From an uncultured Ulvibacter sp. (GTDB taxonomy: Bacteria; Bacteroidota; Bacteroidia; Flavobacteriales; Flavobacteriaceae), in the NCBI GenBank assembly GCA_913063405.1, contig CAJXZB010000008.1, positions 33,527 to 97,526 on the forward strand: DNA of 64,000 nucleotides. Direction: 5' to 3'. The notes below the pieces were generated by a model that did no database searches, was not told the origin of the DNA, and was given only the letters and a program-made list of their open reading frames with translations. A program made the translations under genes and the position numbers. Shown here piece after piece: positions 9,446 through 19,492 of the stretch. How positions within the stretch are numbered: the first letter of the stretch is position 1; each line of letters starts with the position of its first letter.

Positions 9446-10846
9446 TTAATGTGAAGGATTTCGGTGTTCTTTAATAATTTCTTTTACCAATTTCATCTTG
9501 AAAACGGCAGGGAATAATTCCTCTAAAATTAGCGTGAATTCTGGTTCAAAATGCAATCCGTTTTTTAAGTGATACTCTGCTTTGTTTTCTTCGGCTAGGT
9601 AAAAATAAACACCTGCGAGGCGAAATTCAATTTCCGCAGATTCTGGATAAAACTCGGAGGCTTGAAATAAATTTTTTACCGCCGCTTCGTATTCTCCTAG
9701 CTTAATTAATATATCACAACGTGTAAGCCAAGTCTCCAATTCGTAGTTGCCCAATTCCAAAGCCTTTCTAAAACCAACTTCTGCTTCTTCAAAAAGACTT
9801 AGTTTGTTATTTATTTTTGCGTAGCGTTTCCAATAAAATACATTTTCGCCATCAATATTGATCGCTTTATCAATATAATATAGTGCTTTTTTATAGTCTT
9901 TAAGTTTACAGTAAAAGTCGGTGATGGCAATCCAACCTTTATCAAGTAAGGGGTCTTCTTCGACACATTTTGTGTAAAATTGAAGTGCCAAGTCACTATT
10001 ACCCAATTTATCGTGGCACTTTCCTATTCGTAAGAGTGCAAAAGATGTTGGATCATCCAGACCCAAAGTAACGGTATAGCTCTCGATAGCCTCTTCATAT
10101 CTTTTGAGTTTCTCAAGTACTTTTCCTTTTTCCAGGTAAGCACCAATGAATCTATCATCACTAATAATGGCAAAGTCGAACGAAGCCAATGCTTTTTTGT
10201 ATTCTTCTAATATAGAGTATTGCTTTCCAACTTGGTGCCAAGCTACTTCACAATACGGATTCTTATTAAGAAAATCATTTAAATAATTGATGGCAGCTGC
10301 GTGTTGTTCTAGAAATTCGAAGCAGTATATAATGTTGTAAAGTGCAGAATAATCTCCTTCATCGGCCTCAATACATTTCATAAAATAGTATTTGGCATTC
10401 TCAAAATCTTCTAGAAATAGGTACTCCATTCCTATAAGTGACAGTACATCTGTCTCATCATTTGTAAGCTCTAGAGCTTTTTCTAAAAGCTCAATTGCTT
10501 TTTCGTGAGCGTCACGGCGTGAAAGAATGTTGGCCTTTTGAATATAGATTTCTTCATTGGATTGCTCCAACACGAATAATTGGTCTAGAAGCTTATCAGC
10601 AACGTCAAGTTGGTTTTCAAAAATGTACATCTCTACTTGAAACAACTTCAAGTCGGTAGAGGATGGGTGCTGCTCTAGCCCTAATTTAGTTGCCTTTTTT
10701 GCAAGTGAGATTTTTCCGTTCTCAAGGTAATAATGTATAATGTCTCCGAACTCATCAGAGTCGAAAAAAAACACACTATTCGTTTTAAGCATGGATTCAA
10801 AGCGGGTAAGAGAGAAATTGTTATGCTCGTTAGGACTCAATTGCAT
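9446..10846 (-). CDS. Tetratricopeptide repeat protein
   Basis: Series of TPR-like degenerate 34-aa helical repeats through the ORF. Confidence 0.88.
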   Translation of the reverse strand: MQLSPNEHNNFSLTRFESMLKTNSVFFFDSDEFGDIIHYYLENGKISLAKKATKLGLEQHPSSTDLKLFQVEMYIFENQLDVADKLLDQLFVLEQSNEEIYIQKANILSRRDAHEKAIELLEKALELTNDETDVLSLIGMEYLFLEDFENAKYYFMKCIEADEGDYSALYNIIYCFEFLEQHAAAINYLNDFLNKNPYCEVAWHQVGKQYSILEEYKKALASFDFAIISDDRFIGAYLEKGKVLEKLKRYEEAIESYTVTLGLDDPTSFALLRIGKCHDKLGNSDLALQFYTKCVEEDPLLDKGWIAITDFYCKLKDYKKALYYIDKAINIDGENVFYWKRYAKINNKLSLFEEAEVGFRKALELGNYELETWLTRCDILIKLGEYEAAVKNLFQASEFYPESAEIEFRLAGVYFYLAEENKAEYHLKNGLHFEPEFTLILEELFPAVFKMKLVKEIIKEHRNPSH

Positions 10847-10919
10847 ACGCAGCGTTTTAACGGTTTCTTCAAAATAAAGATACTAATGTAAGCTAGAGTT
10901 CAATAGTTGTGCCGTTATT

Positions 10920-10965
10920 GTTGTTAACACGGTTATTAACACGGTTATTAACAGGGTTTTTACAG
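10920..10965. repeat. Short 12-bp tandem repeat (GTTATTAACACG-like, about 3 units plus a decayed fourth)
   Basis: GTTGTTAACACG / GTTATTAACACG / GTTATTAACAGG / GTTTTTACAG at 10920-10965. Confidence 0.75.
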
Positions 10966-10990
10966 TTCAAAAAGTTGAAGATCAGAAGTG

Positions 10991-12184
10991 TTACTCTTTT
11001 TTTGGTTTGGAGATTCCATTTAGCACATCAGACAAAATGGCACAACCTTCCTTTATTTCGGCTTCTGAAATGGTCAAAGGTGGTGTAATGCGCACCGCTC
11101 GGGCTTCAAAAAGGAGCCAAAAGAGAATAAGTCCTCGCTTTTTGCAGTTTAAAATGACTTCTGAAGCAATTTCCGAAGACTCAAAAATCAGTGCTAACAT
11201 CAAGCCTTTTCCTCTTATCTCTTTTATAAGTGAATGTTGTAATAACGTTCTAAATAGTTGCTCCTTCTGAAGGGTTTGAGGAATCAAATCTGTTTCGGTC
11301 AGTTCTTTTAAAGTGGCTAATGCAGCCGACGCAATCACTGGATTGCCGCCGAAGGTAGTAATATGCCCAAGTTTTGGGTTGTGCTGCAATAAGGTCATTA
11401 GATCTTTTGAAGCAGTAAAGGCTCCTACGGGCAAACCACCTCCCATTCCTTTGCCCATTACCAGTATATCTGGAATAATATTGAAGTGTTGAAAGCCAAA
11501 TAGCTTTCCTGTTCTTCCAAATCCTGGTTGAATCTCATCTAGAATAAACAAAGTGCCGGTTTGGTTGCACTTATTGCGAACCTTTTCGAGGTAATCAGTT
11601 TTTGGGAGAATGAAACCGGCGCCGCCTTGAATTGTTTCAAGGACAATGGCAGCAGTGTTTCCGGTTATTTTTTCCAAATCCTCTTCGTAATTGAATTGGA
11701 TAGAATGGCAATCTGGAAGTAAGGGTTCAAATGCTTTTTTTCTTTCTTCAAATCCCATTATACTTAGGGCTCCAATTGTATTTCCATGGTATGCGTTGTT
11801 CGCGTACAAAATTTCAGTCCTTCCCGTAGCTCTTCTTGCTAGCTTTATGGCACCTTCAATAGCTTCAGTCCCACTGTTTACTAAATAGGTGGTTTGTAAG
11901 GTGCTAGGAAGATAACTAGCAAGTAATTTTGTAAACGCCACAGCTGGTTCTTGGATGTATTCTCCATATACCATTACGTGAAGGTACTTGTCCAATTGGG
12001 TTTTTACCGCCTCGACTACCCTTGGATGGCAATGCCCTAAACTGCAAGCGGAAACTCCAGCTACAAAATCCAAGTGCTTTTTACTGCTGGTATCGTAGAT
12101 ATAACTTCCTTCAGCATGGGAGATTTCCATCCCTAAAGGATATGGTGTGGTCTGTGCTTGATATTTAAAGAAGTCTTTTTTCAT
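10991..12184 (-). CDS. Class III PLP-dependent aminotransferase (aspartate aminotransferase/ornithine transaminase-like family)
   Basis: LVNSGTEAIEGAIKLAR, LDEIQPGFGRTGKLF, MGKGMGGGLPVGAF (Lys active site) motifs. Confidence 0.9.
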   Translation of the reverse strand: MKKDFFKYQAQTTPYPLGMEISHAEGSYIYDTSSKKHLDFVAGVSACSLGHCHPRVVEAVKTQLDKYLHVMVYGEYIQEPAVAFTKLLASYLPSTLQTTYLVNSGTEAIEGAIKLARRATGRTEILYANNAYHGNTIGALSIMGFEERKKAFEPLLPDCHSIQFNYEEDLEKITGNTAAIVLETIQGGAGFILPKTDYLEKVRNKCNQTGTLFILDEIQPGFGRTGKLFGFQHFNIIPDILVMGKGMGGGLPVGAFTASKDLMTLLQHNPKLGHITTFGGNPVIASAALATLKELTETDLIPQTLQKEQLFRTLLQHSLIKEIRGKGLMLALIFESSEIASEVILNCKKRGLILFWLLFEARAVRITPPLTISEAEIKEGCAILSDVLNGISKPKKE

Positions 12185-12235
12185 ACTGCGAAACGTGAAA
12201 ACACCTTTCAGAACTGAGAGGAACTTTTGGTTTTA

Positions 12236-14008
12236 TTAGTTTTCCGAAGCCTTTTTCTTTGGTATACTGTCATTTATAATTTTTCCATTGTCTTCCTCTG
12301 CCTTCCTCGTCATCAGTTTTGGATCATCCGGATTAACTCGAAGATCTTTTGGAAGCAATTTTGAAGCTTCGGGAATCACTAATTCATCTTCTGGGATATC
12401 TTCAAAGAATTCTCCTTCATCCTCAGGCAATGGGATCCCTTTAATTTTAGGCAAGACCGGCCTTGGTTTCCCTTTAAATAAATCTTCTTTTTTCATTAAA
12501 CGTTCATCGCCTCTCCAAATAAAACCTGGCAGCTGTCTTGCATTTGAAGGAAATTGTGAGGGTGGATATACCTTCCCGTTTGCTTTTTTTATGAATCGGA
12601 TGCCAGATATTTTTTGTTTCTTGAGATACATCTGTATGGAACTCGAAACCGTATTGTTGATACCAACTAGTTCTTGCTTATCATTTCTCGAATAAAAAAT
12701 CACCTCGGCGTTCTTATTAATATTTACAGTATCTAATTCGTTATTGGTGAACAAACCAATAAGACGTTGACCTTTCACCTGATTGTATCCAGCACTATCC
12801 TTTTGCACGAGAAAAGCATTGTTAAATACCTTTAGAGTATCAAGTTTCTCTGTTTTTTTGTTTGAGAGAATATGGATAGTGTCTCCTGTCATTTGATTTT
12901 CACCACTCCATAGGACTGGATTTCCCAAGAGTTTCGTTATTCCCTCTTTCTGCTTCACAAAAATTGAATCACATTTTCCGCTGGTAGGTTCTACTCCAGG
13001 GAGTCCCTGTTTAAAAAGCCGTGCTCGATAGAATCCTTTAATTACTCTATTTTCTGGTTTGCCAGTTACACGTAAGGTATCTGCATGAACATAAATTGAA
13101 TCTTGGTCTTTTAACGTAACCGCAACCGCTCTTTTGGTAATAAAAACCGAATCTTTTTCTCTGTATACTTCGGCATAATGACCACGGATAATACTTTTGT
13201 TCACAGTATCCAACACTCTAATATTGTTAGTTGCTGACGCAAAGCTCCTATTTCTATCAAAGTAAATACTATCTCCATAAAGGATACGGTTGTTATAATC
13301 AACACGTGAGTTTTTCACAAAGTATCCATTGTCATTTCGAGTATCGTAATAACCACGTTCGCAGTAAACTGTGCTTTCTTCACTTTCAATAGTAGATTTT
13401 CCATATAAATAAGCGCCTCCAGTTTCAGAATAGAAATCCAATTGAGCAGAATTCACTGTATACTTTGGGTTTTTAATAACTACATTAGAGAGAAACTGAT
13501 ATTTTTTGCTCTGGGCATAATACCTTCCAATTCTGCTCGTCAAAGTACTTGCTGTATCTACTACGGTTCCACCGCTTCGGTAATACGCTTGTTGTTTAAC
13601 TCGATCGAAGTACAGCGTGTCTGTTCTAAGCGTGGATTGTGGATTTTTCATAAATACGTCGCCACTGGCAAAGGCAAATTGAGTATTCCCGTTATACTCG
13701 GCGTATTTGCTGCTCATATTAATAGTGTCTCCTTGCGTTATGCGAACACTTCCGTAGGCTTTTACAAAATTATCTTTTAGATACACATAGGCTTGATCGC
13801 ACCACATCTCTACTCCCTCGTGAATGATATAAACTTGTCCTTCGGAATCTTTTGTGTAAATAATAGCATCAGGCAATTCTGGCTTTATTTCAAGATAACC
13901 AGACTTAATATCCACTTTTTGTTTTAGGGTGTCTTGCTGTGCATAAAGAACACTTCCCAAGAGAGAAAAAGAAAGAAGCAGTATATATTTATTCGTGTTC
14001 TGTTTCAT
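12236..14008 (-). CDS. OstA-like / LptA-family periplasmic protein (ORF opens at 14023; signal-peptide start likely MKQNTNKYILL)
   Basis: Signal peptide and repeated OstA-like beta-strand segments (GSVRITQGDTINMSSKYAEYNGNTQFAFASGDVFMKNPQSTLRTDTLYFDR). Confidence 0.8.
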   Translation of the reverse strand: MKQNTNKYILLLSFSLLGSVLYAQQDTLKQKVDIKSGYLEIKPELPDAIIYTKDSEGQVYIIHEGVEMWCDQAYVYLKDNFVKAYGSVRITQGDTINMSSKYAEYNGNTQFAFASGDVFMKNPQSTLRTDTLYFDRVKQQAYYRSGGTVVDTASTLTSRIGRYYAQSKKYQFLSNVVIKNPKYTVNSAQLDFYSETGGAYLYGKSTIESEESTVYCERGYYDTRNDNGYFVKNSRVDYNNRILYGDSIYFDRNRSFASATNNIRVLDTVNKSIIRGHYAEVYREKDSVFITKRAVAVTLKDQDSIYVHADTLRVTGKPENRVIKGFYRARLFKQGLPGVEPTSGKCDSIFVKQKEGITKLLGNPVLWSGENQMTGDTIHILSNKKTEKLDTLKVFNNAFLVQKDSAGYNQVKGQRLIGLFTNNELDTVNINKNAEVIFYSRNDKQELVGINNTVSSSIQMYLKKQKISGIRFIKKANGKVYPPSQFPSNARQLPGFIWRGDERLMKKEDLFKGKPRPVLPKIKGIPLPEDEGEFFEDIPEDELVIPEASKLLPKDLRVNPDDPKLMTRKAEEDNGKIINDSIPKKKASEN

Positions 14009-14200
14009 AGGTTTAATTGCCACAAAGGTATCAAAGAATTGATATTTATGATTAAAAAATTTGATAAGCTCATATAAATACCAATATTAAAATTGTTTGG
14101 GCCGATAACAGTTATGAATAGGGGCATTTTTATCGGAGTTTACTACTGGTTATAAATAAATTCTTCAATTCGCATTACAATTAATTTTAACCATCCAACT

Positions 14201-15417
14201 ATGAGAAAGCTCTACATTATTATCCTTTTGTTTTTAAGTATTATTTGCCAATCACAGATCGTCTAAATCCCAGATGCTAATTTTAAAGATGCATTAATAA
14301 ACTCAAACTGTGTGGACTTAGACCTGGATGGGATTGGTGATGAAGATGCCGACACAAACGATGATAACGAAATACAGGTGAGTGAAGTTGAAGCTATATT
14401 GGGTTTAATTGTGAATAACAAGAATATTGACTCTTTAGAGGGAATTGCGAGTTTCACAAATCTTGTATTGTTGTTATGCAATTTTAATGATTTGATTAGT
14501 TTGGATATATCGCAAAATGAAAAAATTTGATGGGTGCTTTGTGACGCCAACCAATTGAGTAGTCTTGATGTTTCTCAAAACCTTTCCCTAGAGCAATTAA
14601 ACTGTACATTTAATCAATTAAGTAGTTTAGATGTTACCCAAAATCCGAATCTTAAATGGTTGCTTTTGATCATAACCAAATTACTGGTATTGATGTAACC
14701 CAAAACCCAAATCTGAAATGGTTGTATTGTTCGAGTAATCAACTGACGACTATCGATGTCAAGGAGAATACAGATCTCGAGTGGTTTAGTTTGAACAATA
14801 ATGAGATAACCAGTTTAAACGTAACCCAGAATCCAAATCTTATTTGGTTGGGTTGTATTAGTAACCAAATTGCAAGTCTAGATATGGCTCAAAATCCTTT
14901 TCTTCGAGGACTAAGCCGCAATAACAATCAATTAAAATCATTGAACCTAACCGAAAATGGATATCTAGAGCAACTCGATTGCTCTAATAACGAGTTAACA
15001 AATTTGAATATTCAAAATGGTAACAATGAGATCATAGAAAAAATGTGGTCATCAGAAAACTCGAACCTGCTATGCATTCAAGTTGATGACGATAGTGCCA
15101 TGTTCCCAAGTTGCAACCAGACTGGTGCTACTGGTTGGTGTAAGGATTCAATCTCTGAATATAGGAAAGAATGTACATTAGGTTTGGAGAATTATAATCG
15201 GATAACATTTACCTTGTATCCAAATCCAGTTACCCATTTTTTACAAATAAACACACAAAAAGAAGTTGATAGTGTGACACTACATGACGTAAATGGCAGG
15301 CTTATTAAAACAGAATATGCTCCTGTTGTGGACATATCTGAACTAAGTTCGGGTTTATATTTTATCTTGGTTCATGTTGATGGTCAAATAGAAACTAAGA
15401 GATTTATCAAACCGTAG
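14201..15417 (+). pseudogene. Degraded secreted leucine-rich-repeat protein with T9SS type A C-terminal sorting domain
   Basis: MRKLYIIILLFLSIICQSQIV-stop(14264-14266)-IPDANFKDALINSNCVDLDLDGIGDEDADTNDDNEIQVSEVEAI...; second in-frame TGA at 14528-14530; -1 frameshift near 14660; 21-aa LRRs (NQLTTIDVKENTDLEWFSLNN); C-terminus LYPNPVTHFLQIN...SGLYFILVHVDGQIETKRFIKP. Confidence 0.85.
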
Positions 15418-15452
15418 TGTTGTGCTTCCATTTTTGAATAATGGTTGAGTTG

Positions 15453-16724
15453 TTACCTATGTATGGTTTGCTTTCGGTCTGGCCCAACAGAAACAACCTT
15501 AATTGGTATTTCCAGTTCCTTTTCCAAAAAAGCAATATAGTCGTTTAGTTCTTTTGGAAATTGACTAGTCTCAGTCATTTTTGTCAAATCTTCGGACCAA
15601 CATTTAAACTTGGTGTAAACCGGAGTGACATTTTCTGGCTCAATATTGTATGGAAAATGTTTGATCGTTTTTCCTTTGTACTTGTACGCAGTACAAATTT
15701 CGAGGCTGTCGAATCCAGACAAAACATCGCCTTTCATCATCATCAGTTGTGTTACACCATTTACTTCACAGGTATATTTTAAAGCGACAAGATCTAACCA
15801 ACCACAACGTCTTGGCCTTCCTGTTACAGCTCCAAATTCTCGTCCCACTTTTGCCATTTCTACTCCAACTTCATCGAATAACTCTGTTGGAAAGGGTCCA
15901 GAGCCCACGCGTGTAGTATATGCTTTAAAGATTCCATAAACATCTTTTACTTTATTTGGAGCGATTCCTAAACCAGTACAAGCTCCTGCGGCTGTTGTGT
16001 TCGATGAGGTTACAAAAGGGTAAGTTCCAAAATCGATATCAAGTAATGATCCTTGTGCTCCTTCAGCCAGAATAGTCTTTCCAGCCTTCATTGCCTGGTT
16101 TAAGTATTCTTCACTGTCAATAAAGGTTAATTCTTTCAATGTTTTTATCGCAGCGAAAAACTCGGTTTCCATTTCCTTGAGGTCATATTGCATATCTACG
16201 TTGTAGAAATCAATCATTGCTTCATGCTTATTTGCTAAGCTCCTATATTTCTCTTTCCATGTTTTAAGTTCAAGATCGCCTATTCGAATACCATTTCTTC
16301 CAGTTTTGTCCATGTAAGTTGGTCCAATGCCTTTTAACGTTGAACCAATTTTAGCCTTCCCTTTCGAAGCTTCAGAAGCAGCATCGAGTAGTCTATGCGT
16401 TGGTAAAATCAAGTGGGCCTTTCTGGAGATAATGAGTTTGTTTTTGTAATCAATGTTAAATTGATCCAAACCTTCTAACTCTTTTACAAAAACAACTGGG
16501 TCGATTACAACTCCATTTCCAATAACATTTATTGAATTTTCATGAAAGATACCAGAAGGAATGGTTCTCAAGACATGCTTTATACCGTCAAACTCCAATG
16601 TGTGCCCAGCATTAGGCCCTCCTTGAAAACGTGCAATAATATCATAATCTTTGGTAAGAACGTCTACGATTTTTCCTTTTCCTTCGTCTCCCCATTGTAA
16701 CCCAAGTAGTAAATCTACTGCCAT
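15453..16724 (-). CDS. purA: Adenylosuccinate synthase
   Basis: LLGLQWGDEGKGKIVD, GGPNAGHT, TTRVGSGPFPTE motifs. Confidence 0.97.
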   Translation of the reverse strand: MAVDLLLGLQWGDEGKGKIVDVLTKDYDIIARFQGGPNAGHTLEFDGIKHVLRTIPSGIFHENSINVIGNGVVIDPVVFVKELEGLDQFNIDYKNKLIISRKAHLILPTHRLLDAASEASKGKAKIGSTLKGIGPTYMDKTGRNGIRIGDLELKTWKEKYRSLANKHEAMIDFYNVDMQYDLKEMETEFFAAIKTLKELTFIDSEEYLNQAMKAGKTILAEGAQGSLLDIDFGTYPFVTSSNTTAAGACTGLGIAPNKVKDVYGIFKAYTTRVGSGPFPTELFDEVGVEMAKVGREFGAVTGRPRRCGWLDLVALKYTCEVNGVTQLMMMKGDVLSGFDSLEICTAYKYKGKTIKHFPYNIEPENVTPVYTKFKCWSEDLTKMTETSQFPKELNDYIAFLEKELEIPIKVVSVGPDRKQTIHR

Positions 16725-16730
16725 AATATA

Positions 16731-17198
16731 TTAAGAATTGTCCCTTTTTGAATCAGGAGTTTTTTTATTTCCGTAGAAATATAGTGAATGGTTTGTAATT
16801 TCAATATCGAAAACTTCTTCGATGGTTTTTTTTATTATTTGAATTCGAGGATCACAAAACTCTATTACTTCTCCGTTTGATAGGATTATGTGATCGTGCT
16901 GTTTGTCAAAATAAGATTTTTCGTAGTGCGCTTGGTTTTGTCCAAACTGATGTTTGCGAACTAATCCACATTCTAATAATAACTCTATAGTGTTGTATAA
17001 CGTGGCCCGACTTACTCGGTAGTTTTTATTCTTCATATTGATGTACAGAGACTCAATATCGAAATGATCGTCAAGATCATAAATTTCCTGAAGTATAGCG
17101 TAGCGTTCGGGTGTTTTACGGTGTCCTTTTTCTTCTAAGAATCCTGTGAAAACATTCTTTACAACAGCTTGATTATTTGTGTCGGTTTTTGAACTCAT
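16731..17198 (-). CDS. Fur-family transcriptional regulator
   Basis: [12 protein letters not shown]...[21 protein letters not shown] and [19 protein letters not shown] motifs. Confidence 0.9.
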   Translation of the reverse strand: MSSKTDTNNQAVVKNVFTGFLEEKGHRKTPERYAILQEIYDLDDHFDIESLYINMKNKNYRVSRATLYNTIELLLECGLVRKHQFGQNQAHYEKSYFDKQHDHIILSNGEVIEFCDPRIQIIKKTIEEVFDIEITNHSLYFYGNKKTPDSKRDNS

Positions 17199-17221
17199 AA
17201 CAAAGCGACAAAGTTACTCAA

Positions 17222-19426
17222 TTATACTCTTGTAACTTTATCAATTCCGTTTATTTTTTTAATGTTTTGAACAAGGTTATCTAATGTTGACTTGTTCTTT
17301 ACAACCACCGTGATTCTTCCTGTAAACACTCCGTCGTCGCTATCAAAATGAACACTCTTCATATCGATGTGAAGGTTGTTGGATACAACTTTCGTAACAT
17401 CGTTTACCAAACCAACGGCATCAATCCCTGTTATTTTAAGCTCTGCCTTAAACTCACGTTGAGATGAGTCTATCCACTTGGCTTGTATAATACGATAGTT
17501 GTAATTGCTTTGCAACTGAAGCGCATTTGGACAATTAACCTTATGAACTTTTATACCTTCGTTTACCGTAACAAACCCAAAAACATCATCACCAGGAATT
17601 GGGTTGCAACAATTTGACATTTTGTAATCAAGTTTCTCTTCTTCTTTCCCAAATACAAGTTGATCAAACTTCTCGGTAATCTCCTCCTTGTAAATATCTT
17701 CAGGATTGGTTGGCTTTCTAATTCGGTTTTTGAAAAAGGACATTAGCGCGTTGCTTCGAGAGGCGGCAAAGTCCTTGAGTTTTGGATTGTCAATTATTCC
17801 AGCTCCAACGCGATAGAATAAATCTAAACTCGTTTTTACTTTGAAGAAACTTACCAATTGATTGATCGTTTTCTCATCTAGAGAAATTTTTAACGATTTC
17901 AATTTTCTGGTGAGAATTACTTTTCCCTCTGCTGCAATCTGTTTTTTCTCGTCTTTTAGGGATGATTTAATTTTTGAGCGAGCTCTTGCCGTGGTGGCAT
18001 AATCTAGCCAGTTTGCAGAAGGTTTGGCTTTTTCTGAAGTTATAATTTCTACTTGATCACCGCTTTTAACCTGATGACTTAACGGTACTAGTTTACCATT
18101 CACTTTTGTGCCACGTGTATGTAATCCCACCTCTGTATGAATGTGAAAGGCAAAATCTAAGGCAGTCGCGCCCTTTGGCAGGGAGTATAAATCTCCTTTT
18201 GGTGTAAATACAAAAATTTCTTTGGCATACAGATTTAGTTTGAATTCTTCAACAAAATCCACTGCACTGATGTCCGAATTCTCCAAGGTATCTTGGAGTT
18301 TATTTAGCCAATCTTCTAAACCTCCATCATCTTTATCCTCGTTTTTGTATTTGTAATGCGCTGCAAACCCTTTTTCCGCTATTTCATTCATTCGCTCACT
18401 GCGTATTTGAACCTCCACCCAACGTCCTTTAGGTCCCATTACTGTAATGTGTAAAGCTTCATATCCAGTAGACTTTGGAGATGAAATCCAATCTCTAAGT
18501 CGGATGGGGTTAGGACGAAAATGATCGGTAACTATAGAATAGATTTTCCAGGCAATGAATTTTTCGTTCTCTTCATCACCCTTATAGATAATTCTAACCG
18601 CGAATTTATCATATACTTCATCGAAGGTCACGTTTTGAGCAATCATTTTTCTTCGAATCGAAAAAATAGATTTAGGACGTCCCTTTATTTCGCACTCAAG
18701 TTTTTCAGCATTTAGCGAATCTTTTATGGTTTTAGAAAATGCAGTTATATAGGCATCCTGTTCTTCTTTGCTTTCTTTTATTTTGCTATTAATGTCTCTA
18801 TAAACGTCCGGTTCGGTATATTTTAAACCTAGATCTTCGAGTTCCGTTTTAATATTATACAAACCAATTCTATGCGCTAAAGGTGCATAGATATATAAGG
18901 TTTCTGAAGCGATTTTAACCTGCTTATGCGCTGGCATTGGATCCATCGTCTGCATATTATGCAACCGGTCTGCAATTTTTATAATGATTACCCGAATATC
19001 TTCGTTAAGTGTAAGCAACATTTTTCTAAAGTTCTCAGCTTGGAGAGATACGTCGCCATCATAGGGCATTTTGGATATTTTGGTTAAACCATCGACAATA
19101 CGTGCGACCGATTCCCCAAACAATTGTTCTAGATCCGCTAGGGTATACGTAGTGTCTTCCACCACATCATGAAGGAGGGCTGCAGCAATAGAGGTAGCGT
19201 CCAGGCCTATTTCTGAAGCAACAATTTTTGCAACAGCGATTGGATGGAAAATATAAGCCTCACCAGATTTTCGGCGTTGATCCTTGTGAGCGTCAACCGC
19301 AACATCAAAGGCGCTACGAATTAATTTTTTATCGGCCGCTGAAAGCGTACGATAGCTAATTTTAAGTAGTTGTTTGTATTGTTTTGTAAGCTCTTTTTTC
19401 TCCTCTTCTAATGCTGCCTCTGTCAT
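17222..19426 (-). CDS. RelA/SpoT-family bifunctional (p)ppGpp synthetase/hydrolase
   Basis: HD domain (AALLHDVVEDT, KIADRLHNM), synthetase domain (RDWISSPKSTGYEALH), TGS and ACT domains. Confidence 0.96.
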   Translation of the reverse strand: MTEAALEEEKKELTKQYKQLLKISYRTLSAADKKLIRSAFDVAVDAHKDQRRKSGEAYIFHPIAVAKIVASEIGLDATSIAAALLHDVVEDTTYTLADLEQLFGESVARIVDGLTKISKMPYDGDVSLQAENFRKMLLTLNEDIRVIIIKIADRLHNMQTMDPMPAHKQVKIASETLYIYAPLAHRIGLYNIKTELEDLGLKYTEPDVYRDINSKIKESKEEQDAYITAFSKTIKDSLNAEKLECEIKGRPKSIFSIRRKMIAQNVTFDEVYDKFAVRIIYKGDEENEKFIAWKIYSIVTDHFRPNPIRLRDWISSPKSTGYEALHITVMGPKGRWVEVQIRSERMNEIAEKGFAAHYKYKNEDKDDGGLEDWLNKLQDTLENSDISAVDFVEEFKLNLYAKEIFVFTPKGDLYSLPKGATALDFAFHIHTEVGLHTRGTKVNGKLVPLSHQVKSGDQVEIITSEKAKPSANWLDYATTARARSKIKSSLKDEKKQIAAEGKVILTRKLKSLKISLDEKTINQLVSFFKVKTSLDLFYRVGAGIIDNPKLKDFAASRSNALMSFFKNRIRKPTNPEDIYKEEITEKFDQLVFGKEEEKLDYKMSNCCNPIPGDDVFGFVTVNEGIKVHKVNCPNALQLQSNYNYRIIQAKWIDSSQREFKAELKITGIDAVGLVNDVTKVVSNNLHIDMKSVHFDSDDGVFTGRITVVVKNKSTLDNLVQNIKKINGIDKVTRV

Positions 19427-19492
19427 AAATCTAATGTACTACTTCGTAAAGTAATAAACAACTAAATTTATTTTCTGTACTAAGGATATAGA

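Noticed and set aside
14263-14550. 95-aa minus-strand ORF across the LRR pseudogene
   Set aside because: The plus strand reads as a coherent LRR protein apart from lesions; the minus ORF is shadow coding.
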